Shown here: positions 5,736 to 10,363 of the stretch, in pieces
Layout of the letters: every line of letters starts with the position of its first letter
How positions within the stretch are numbered: the first letter of the stretch is position 1
Assembly (NCBI GenBank): GCA_005884155.1
Contig: VAXD01000043.1
Coordinates: 1 to 10,363 of the forward strand
DNA: 10,363 nt
From: Actinomycetota bacterium
GTDB taxonomy: Bacteria; Actinomycetota; Thermoleophilia; Gaiellales; Gaiellaceae
Direction of reading: 5' to 3'
Notes under the pieces: model-generated
The model's database searches: none
Seen by the model: only the letters and a program-made list of their open reading frames with translations
What the model was told of the DNA's origin: nothing
Position numbers and translations under genes: made by a program

Positions 5736-7494
5736 GCTCTCGTGACACATTCGTGAGCCGCAGCGTGCTACTGGTTCCATCCCTAACCCCCACCCACCCC
5801 GGGGGAATCCAGCAGGTGGCGCCGTCGAGGTCGATTCGGGTCGGGCCTTCCGCTTTCAACGCCTCGGCCGGCAGGAGTTGCAGGTCCGGGCCGGGGCTCA
5901 CGTCGGCAGTCCGGACCGCCACGAGCTCGATCCCGCGGCTCGGGTCGGCGTACCCATAGCGCTCCTCGTGCGCGCGGTGGAACGCGGCCGCGAGATCCGG
6001 CGACAACGGCACGGTCAGCTCGAACGACTGCCCGCGGTAACGCAGGTCGGCCTCGCCGGCCTCAGGCAGCTCGCCCGCGTCCTCCAGCGGGCACACGTAC
6101 GACCGCACCCGGTCACGCCGCTCGTCGCCGACAGCAAGGCCGAGCGCCGACAACACTCCCGCCTCCGCCGGCACGAGCACCGTCGAGATCCCCAGCTCCC
6201 CGGCCAACGCGCAGGCGTGCAGCGGGCCCGCACCGCCGAACGCGACGAGCGCAAAGTCCCGCGGGTCGTGCCCTCGCTCGACCGAGACGAGCCGGAGCGC
6301 CCGCAGCATCTCGGCGTTCACGACCTCGATCGCCTCGGCCGGGTCGATCCCGTCGAACGCCCGCTCGGCCGCGCTGGCAGCCAGCTCGAACCCGCCGGCA
6401 AGCCGCTCTGGAAGGCGTCCGAGCAGCAGGTTCGCGTCCGTGACCGTCGGCCGCTCGCCCCCACTGCCGTAGCACGCCGGCCCTGGATCCGCGCCCGCGC
6501 TCTCGGGCCCCACGCGGAGGGCCCCGCCCGCATCGCGCCAGACGACCGAACCGCCGCCGGCGCCGACCGTCTGGAGATCGACCATCGGCAGCCGGAGCGG
6601 CAGACCCGCGACCTCGCGCTCGGATGCCCGCCCGGCCTCGCCGCCACGAATCAGGCAGACGTCCGTCGAGGTCCCGCCCATGTCGAGCGAGAGCGCGTGC
6701 TCGACGTCGGCCAGCTGCGCGATCCGTGCCCCCCCGACCGCTCCTGCCGCAGGACCGGAGACAAGTGCCACGGCGGGATGCGCCGCGGCCTCGGCCAGGG
6801 TCGCGACGCCTCCGGACGAGCGCATCACGAGCGGTTCCGGCAGCCCGGCCGACGCGCACGCCTCTCCGAGGCCCTCGAGATAGCGCGAGACGACCGGCCC
6901 GAGGTACGCGTCGACAACCGTCGTCGACGCGCGCTCGTACTCGCGGAACTCGGGCGCGACCTCGTTCGAGGCGATTACGCGCGCCCGCGGCAGCCGCCGC
7001 CGCAGCTCGTCCGCGACCGCGCGCTCGTGCGAGGCGTCGCGGAACGCGAAGAGCAGACACACGGCCACCGCCTCGACGTCCGGCCCGAGCTCGGGCAGCG
7101 AGCCGAGCTCGAGCGGCGTGACGACCCCCTCCGGCCCGATCCGCTCGCGGACGCCGTGGCAGCGCTCCAGTGGAACGAGCGGCTCGGCGTGCGCGGCGCA
7201 GAGCCGGTAGAGGTGCGCGCGGTTCTGTCGCCGCAGGTGGAGCAGGTGCTCGAAGCCCTCCGTCGCCACGAACGCCGTGCGTGCGCCCTTGCGCTCGAGC
7301 AGCGCATTCGTCGCCACCGTCGTCCCGTGCGTGAACCGCTCGAGCCGGCCCGCGCCGACCGCCTCCGCCGCGGCCAGCACCGACTCCTCCTGCCTCGCCG
7401 CGGTCGGCACCTTGGCCGTCCGCAACTCCCCGCCCTCGAGCAACACCGCGTCGGTGAACGTCCCGCCCACGTCGACGCCGAGCACGGCGCCCAT
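5716..7494 (-). CDS. hyuA: HyuA: ATP-binding A subunit of hydantoinase/oxoprolinase-family enzyme
   Basis: HyuA is the ASKHA-type ATP-binding half of the enzyme; it phosphorylates the lactam or hydantoin substrate before reaction with HyuB. The 592-residue protein opens with DVGGTFTD (residues 8-15, phosphate-binding), then HGTTVATNALLER (from 56), REYERASTTVVDAYLGP, MRSSGGV, SGPAAGAVGGA, DMGGTSTDV, TVGAGGGS, GADPGPACYG, TVTDANLLLGRL, FGGAGPLHACALA and LRYRGQSFEL. It is shorter than the roughly 650-700 residues usual for the family. The helical stretch normally found between the ERRD segment and LRYRGQSFEL is reduced to about 20 residues. The ATG at 7494 lies 3 bases after the stop of the kinase/phospho-lyase gene and has no clear Shine-Dalgarno sequence, so coupling is likely. 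Its 3' end overlaps hyuB. The substrate cannot be read from sequence. Confidence 0.92.
   Translation of the reverse strand: MGAVLGVDVGGTFTDAVLLEGGELRTAKVPTAARQEESVLAAAEAVGAGRLERFTHGTTVATNALLERKGARTAFVATEGFEHLLHLRRQNRAHLYRLCAAHAEPLVPLERCHGVRERIGPEGVVTPLELGSLPELGPDVEAVAVCLLFAFRDASHERAVADELRRRLPRARVIASNEVAPEFREYERASTTVVDAYLGPVVSRYLEGLGEACASAGLPEPLVMRSSGGVATLAEAAAHPAVALVSGPAAGAVGGARIAQLADVEHALSLDMGGTSTDVCLIRGGEAGRASEREVAGLPLRLPMVDLQTVGAGGGSVVWRDAGGALRVGPESAGADPGPACYGSGGERPTVTDANLLLGRLPERLAGGFELAASAAERAFDGIDPAEAIEVVNAEMLRALRLVSVERGHDPRDFALVAFGGAGPLHACALAGELGISTVLVPAEAGVLSALGLAVGDERRDRVRSYVCPLEDAGELPEAGEADLRYRGQSFELTVPLSPDLAAAFHRAHEERYGYADPSRGIELVAVRTADVSPGPDLQLLPAEALKAEGPTRIDLDGATCWIPPGWVGVRDGTSSTLRLTNVSREREKTGT
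5718..5747 (-). repeat. 30-base inverted element, copy B, spanning the hyuB start
   Basis: Read on the minus strand this begins TGTCACGAGA, then CGTGA, AAA and TGGAAC, matching the plus-strand copy at 4170-4199. It has the palindrome TCACG-N4-CGTGA, and the CGTGA contains the preferred GTG start of hyuB. The two copies bracket hyuB in opposite orientations. Confidence 0.55.
5781..5800 (-). other. Putative G-quadruplex motif near hyuA 3' end
   Basis: On the minus (coding) strand four G-runs of 4, 3, 5 and 3 bases are separated by loops of 1, 1 and 3 bases, fitting the standard G3+N1-7 rule. The motif would be in the mRNA. It ends immediately before the most upstream in-frame ATG of hyuB (5780) and encodes GWVGVR in HyuA. 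Confidence 0.5.
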
Positions 7495-7497
7495 CGG

Positions 7498-9681
7498 TCA
7501 GCCGAGCGCCGCCGACAGCGCGGAGACGAGCAGATCGGCGTGCTCCTCGCCGAAGACCAGCGGCGGCCGGATCTTGAGCACATTGCCGGCGCGGCCGGTT
7601 CGGCCGATCAGGACGCCCCGCTCGCGCAGCGCGTCGACGACTTGACCGGCGCGCTCCCCCGAGTCGAGCTCGACGCCGATCAGAAGGCCCGCGCCGCGCA
7701 CCTTGGCGACCGGGAGCCCCGCGAGCGCCTCCAGCAGCCCCGCGCCAACTCGGCTCGCCCGTTCGACGAGCCGCTCGTCCTCGATCACGTCGAGGACCGC
7801 GACGGCCGCTCGCGCCGCGACGGGGTTGCCGCCGAACGTGCTGAAGACGCTCGTCTCCGCTGCCAGGGCCTCGAACAGCTCCCGCCGGGCGATCACCGCG
7901 GCGACCGGATAGCCGTTTCCCATCGGCTTGCCGAGCGTGACGATGTCCGGCTCGAGCCCGTAGCGGGCGAATGCCCAGAGCCCGCCGCCCAACCGCCCGT
8001 GCCCGGCCTGCACCTCGTCCGCGACGAACACGCCGCCCGCCCGGTGCGTCTCGGCGAGCGCCTCTTGCAGCTCGCGGGGCTCGGGCATACGGATGCCGTC
8101 GCTCGTGAAGCCGCAGTCGAGGAACGTCGCAGCCAGACCCACGCCCCGCGTGTCGAGAGAGGCGATCGCGTTCGCAAAGCCGGCTCCCGGCTCGATCGTC
8201 TCGACGTGCTTCGGCCGGTAGCCCGCCGGCCACTCCTCCGGCGAGAGGTCGGCGATCGCGGTAGTGACGCCGTGGTAGGCGTGGTCGGTCACGATCGCCC
8301 CCCGCTGCCCGCTGTTCGCGAGCGCCAGCCGCCAGGCGAGCTCGTTCGCCTCGCTGCCGGAGTTGACGAGCATGACCGTGTCGAGCCCGGAGCCCACCGG
8401 CATCGAGGCCACGAGACGCTCGCCAAGCTCGACCAGCGGCTCGTAGAGGTAGCGCGCGTGGGTGTTCAAGAGCCGCGTCTGGCGGACGACTGCCTCGGTT
8501 ACGCGCGGGTGGCAATGGCCGACGACGGGCACGTTGTTGTACGCGTCCAGCAGCCGCGTCCCGTCCGCCTCGTAGAGCCAGACGCCCCCGCCGCGGACGA
8601 CGTGAACCGGCCGTCGGTAAGTCAGCGGCGTGAGCGCCGGTCCGAGCACGCCCTCGCGCCGCCGCGAGAGCTCCGCGGTCGGCGCCGCCGGCCTCTGGGC
8701 TCCCAACCGGTAGGAAACTTCGTCGGCGCCGAGCCGGTCGAAGATCTCGAGCAGCTCCCACGAGTCCGCGTCCCACGCCTCGATGTACCCGGCGTTCTCG
8801 GGGTAGCGCACAGAGCGCCAGGCACTGATCGAGACGATGGTCGCCAGCCGCGCCGTGACGAGATCGCCGAGCACGTCGAGCTCCTCCTGCTCGAACGGAA
8901 GAACGGAGGCGTAGCCGTCGACGGCGATCCGCGCGACGCGGAAGAGGTCGCCTTCCGGCCGCCCGCGCAGCAGCGACGCGAGGCCGACGGCGAAGTCCCC
9001 CACCTGCGCCGAGTGCGCGATGTCGCCGAAGTCGACGATGCCGGAGACGCGGCCGCGCTCGTCGAGCAGGACGTTGTCGAGGTTGAAGTCGCCGTGGACG
9101 ACCTGTGCCCTTAGGCGCGGCCAGCGCGGCAGCACGAAGCTCTCGTAGCGGTCGAGCACGCGCTCGAGCAGTCGGCGCCGGCCCGGGTCGGCCACCGAAT
9201 CCAAGAGCGGTCGCAGCCCGGCGGCGTTCTTCAGATCCCAGAGCAGGTACCGGCCCGCGGCCGGATGGAAAAAGCTGCGCAGCGCGAGGTTGAGCCTGGC
9301 ATGCGTGGCCGCATAGTCGAAGACGGCGTCGTCCGCGAGCTCGGGGCCGCGGTGCTCTCCAGGCATGCGTTCGAAGAGCCGGACGAGATGACCGTCCGCC
9401 TCGACCGCGGGCCCTGCCCTGGCCACCGGCAGCTCGGGATCCACCCGCGCGACGTGCAGGATCGCCTCGCGCTCGAAGTCGAGGACGGCCGGGTCCTCGC
9501 CGCTGTTCGAGATCTTGAGCACGCAGCCGCCATCGTCGCCGGCGTCGATCAGGAATGCCTGGTCGCGCTCGCTCCCCAGCGGCGTCGCGGTCCCGGTCAC
9601 GCCGAAGAGCCGGCCCGCGAGCTCCGCCGCCTCGTCGGGCGAGAAGCGGGGCGGCTCCGCCTCGAGCACGCTCACGGCCAC
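7498..9681 (-). CDS. Fusion of APH-family kinase and class III PLP-dependent phospho-lyase/aminotransferase
   Basis: The 727-residue cytoplasmic protein has two enzymes. Residues 1 to about 325 are an aminoglycoside-phosphotransferase-like small-molecule kinase with catalytic loop HGDFNLDNVLLD (about 196) and metal-binding IVDFGD (about 214). Residues about 340-727 are a class III PLP enzyme: VNSGSEAN (about 439), DHAYHGVT, VADEVQAGHGRLG (Asp near 554) and LGKPMGNGYP with the Schiff-base lysine near 585. The DHAYHG, VADEVQ and GKPMGNG contexts resemble AGXT2-like enzymes (phosphoethanolamine and 5-phosphohydroxylysine phospho-lyases). In animals a separate APH-type kinase makes phosphohydroxylysine for such an enzyme. 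The likely chemistry is thus phosphorylation of an amino-alcohol followed by loss of phosphate and ammonia to give an aldehyde; plain transamination is the alternative. GTG 9681 is chosen for AGGA eight bases upstream and because upstream sequence is antisense to the glycosylase gene. It leads the hyuA-hyuB operon. Confidence 0.88.
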   Translation of the reverse strand: MAVSVLEAEPPRFSPDEAAELAGRLFGVTGTATPLGSERDQAFLIDAGDDGGCVLKISNSGEDPAVLDFEREAILHVARVDPELPVARAGPAVEADGHLVRLFERMPGEHRGPELADDAVFDYAATHARLNLALRSFFHPAAGRYLLWDLKNAAGLRPLLDSVADPGRRRLLERVLDRYESFVLPRWPRLRAQVVHGDFNLDNVLLDERGRVSGIVDFGDIAHSAQVGDFAVGLASLLRGRPEGDLFRVARIAVDGYASVLPFEQEELDVLGDLVTARLATIVSISAWRSVRYPENAGYIEAWDADSWELLEIFDRLGADEVSYRLGAQRPAAPTAELSRRREGVLGPALTPLTYRRPVHVVRGGGVWLYEADGTRLLDAYNNVPVVGHCHPRVTEAVVRQTRLLNTHARYLYEPLVELGERLVASMPVGSGLDTVMLVNSGSEANELAWRLALANSGQRGAIVTDHAYHGVTTAIADLSPEEWPAGYRPKHVETIEPGAGFANAIASLDTRGVGLAATFLDCGFTSDGIRMPEPRELQEALAETHRAGGVFVADEVQAGHGRLGGGLWAFARYGLEPDIVTLGKPMGNGYPVAAVIARRELFEALAAETSVFSTFGGNPVAARAAVAVLDVIEDERLVERASRVGAGLLEALAGLPVAKVRGAGLLIGVELDSGERAGQVVDALRERGVLIGRTGRAGNVLKIRPPLVFGEEHADLLVSALSAALG

Positions 9682-9688
9682 GGTGCCG

Positions 9689-9694
9689 ATCCTA
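9689..9694 (-). promoter_or_regulatory. Candidate -10 element upstream of the kinase/phospho-lyase gene
   Basis: TAGGAT (TANNNT) lies 7 bases before the GTG at 9681, the same spacing as at 1987-1992, so a leaderless transcript is possible. The same bases contain the AGGA that could act as a Shine-Dalgarno sequence, so the two readings compete. No convincing -35 is visible, and the site overlaps the start of the divergent gene. Confidence 0.2.
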
Positions 9695-9811
9695 TGCGCA
9701 AGACTTTCGCGATGCCGAAAGGCGCGTGGTCGGCCGAGCTCGAGCTCGTGGGCGCCGGCGGCGAGGCGGTCGATCTCTGGCGGACGCTGACGTCGCACGG
9801 CGTCTCGTGCC
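9694..9811 (+). pseudogene. Out-of-frame N-terminal piece of the HhH-GPD glycosylase gene
   Basis: From the ATG at 9694 (or 9712) this frame encodes about 39 residues that look like the N-terminal domain of AlkA-like glycosylases, notably AELELVGAGGEAVDLWRTL followed by TSHGV. After SHGV the frame becomes low-quality Arg/Cys-rich sequence, while the neighbouring frame takes over with SRALETTVALPRR. The expected segment between SHGV and that strand (roughly a dozen residues) is missing. A small out-of-frame deletion near 9805-9815 explains both; a sequencing or assembly error would look the same. The ATG is only 12 bases from the start of the divergent kinase/phospho-lyase gene and has no visible Shine-Dalgarno sequence. 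Confidence 0.5.
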
Positions 9812-9898
9812 CTCGAGACGACGGTTGCGCTGCCGCGACGCCGAGCGCGCACGATCCGGATCTGCGCAGGCAGGCCAGGCTTCGCCCGGGTCGAGAGC

Positions 9899-10363
9899 AT
9901 GAACATCGGTGCGCGCGACGGCATCGTGCTTACAGACGCTGCGCGCCACATGCTCCGGCTCGACGCCAATCTGTCCGGCCTGTACGAAGCTGCACGCGAG
10001 GATCCCGAGCTCTCGTGGGTCGCGGCCGGCGCCGGGCGGATGCTGCGGAGCCCAACCGTTTTCGAGGACGTCGTCAAGACGATCTGCACGACCAACTGTG
10101 CCTGGTCGGCGACGGTGCGGATGGTGACGGCACTCGTCGAGGAGCTCGGTGCGCGCGCTCCGGACGGACGGCGGGCCTTCCCGACGGCGAGGGCCATGGC
10201 GGGCGTCGATGAGGCGTTCTACAAGGACGTCGTGCGCGCCGGCTACCGCGGCCCGTACCTGCGCTCCCTCGCGACCGACGTCGCCTCTGGCGGGCTTGAC
10301 CTGGAGGCGCTCGCCGACCCCGAGCTGCCCGACGAGGAGGTCGCCGCGCGCCTGCTGGCGCTG
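9899..10363 (+). CDS. HhH-GPD (AlkA-like, 3-methyladenine-type) DNA glycosylase core, runs off right edge
   Basis: This is a base-excision-repair glycosylase that would remove damaged bases from DNA. The visible 155 residues contain HMLRLDANLSGLYEAAREDP, then GRMLRSPTVFEDVVKTICTT followed by NCAWSATVRMV, and AFPTARAMAGVDEAFYKDVV followed by RAGYRGPYL. These fit the helical core of the AlkA/3-methyladenine glycosylase II group with the TTNC(S/A)W signature. The helix-hairpin-helix and catalytic aspartate lie beyond 10363. The same frame is open from 9791 (a TGA at 9788-9790 precedes it) and the stretch 9806-9898 encodes family-like residues (TIRICAGRPGFARVE) but offers no ATG or GTG before 9899. 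So 9899 is the first usable start and probably not the ancestral one. The N-terminal domain sits in another frame at 9694-9811. It is the only plus-strand gene and is divergent from the kinase/phospho-lyase gene. Confidence 0.75.
   Translation, partial: MNIGARDGIVLTDAARHMLRLDANLSGLYEAAREDPELSWVAAGAGRMLRSPTVFEDVVKTICTTNCAWSATVRMVTALVEELGARAPDGRRAFPTARAMAGVDEAFYKDVVRAGYRGPYLRSLATDVASGGLDLEALADPELPDEEVAARLLAL

Noticed and set aside
6113..8776. An 887-codon open frame on the minus strand
   Set aside because: It is a frame-shifted shadow of the kinase/phospho-lyase and hyuA genes, with Arg/Ala-rich sequence and no recognisable domain.
5878..9114. A 1078-codon open frame on the plus strand
   Set aside because: It is antisense to hyuA and the kinase/phospho-lyase gene, is dominated by Arg/Asp/Pro with no family motif, and is the usual by-product of high third-position GC. 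The minus-strand proteins carry clear catalytic motifs.
9735..9750. A CGAGCTC-rich palindrome in the glycosylase N-terminal region
   Set aside because: It is a simple consequence of alternating Glu-Leu codons (GAGCTC repeats), which occur throughout this high-GC sequence.
9682..10197. Extending the kinase/phospho-lyase gene upstream to 10197
   Set aside because: The extra 172 residues have no kinase similarity and lie antisense to a convincing HhH-GPD glycosylase frame. The GTG at 9681 has a plausible ribosome or leaderless context.

Overview
The window is high-GC with GTG starts, leaderless-looking starts and alanine/arginine-rich proteins, which suggests an actinomycetotan chromosome. The secreted Ig-like protein and the small membrane-protein pair beside the 2-oxoglutarate dehydrogenase gene look most like a deep-branching group such as the Thermoleophilia (Gaiellales/Solirubrobacterales). 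That placement is inferred from protein style, not from a marker gene. Every gene but one lies on the minus strand. There is no rRNA, tRNA, CRISPR array or recognisable insertion sequence, and no gene-free stretch over about 150 bases apart from the damaged start of the rightmost gene.

Read in transcription order (right to left), the first block is a tight catabolic operon at 9681-4239. A two-domain protein, an APH-type small-molecule kinase fused to a class III PLP enzyme of the phospho-lyase type (7498-9681), is followed after 3 bases by a compact HyuA subunit (5716-7494). An overlapping HyuB subunit (4239-5735) comes next. HyuA/HyuB are the two halves of an ATP-dependent hydantoinase/oxoprolinase-type enzyme. 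The arrangement suggests phosphorylation of a hydroxylated amine, elimination of phosphate and ammonia, and ATP-driven opening (or carboxylation) of a cyclic or related compound. The substrate is unknown. A hairpin lies just after hyuB.

The second block is an envelope pair. A 508-residue secreted protein (2566-4092) has a signal peptide, an Ig-like domain, a carboxypeptidase-regulatory-like domain and a C-terminal domain I cannot name. It overlaps by 8 bases a 189-residue lipoprotein (2004-2573).

The third block has two very small membrane proteins (1737-1979 and 1480-1740) joined by a GTGA stop/start overlap. They lie directly upstream of the E1 subunit of 2-oxoglutarate dehydrogenase, which runs off the left edge (1-1436).

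At the right edge, the only plus-strand gene is a HhH-GPD (AlkA-like) DNA glycosylase. Its N-terminal part lies in a different frame from its core, so it is damaged, mis-assembled or restarted internally.

The main non-coding signals cluster around hyuB. A 30-base element (25/30 identical by hand alignment) occurs in opposite orientations at 4170-4199 and 5718-5747. A 22-base near-palindrome and a four-run G-quadruplex motif sit at the hyuA/hyuB junction. Functions are inferred from recognised motifs; no database search was possible.
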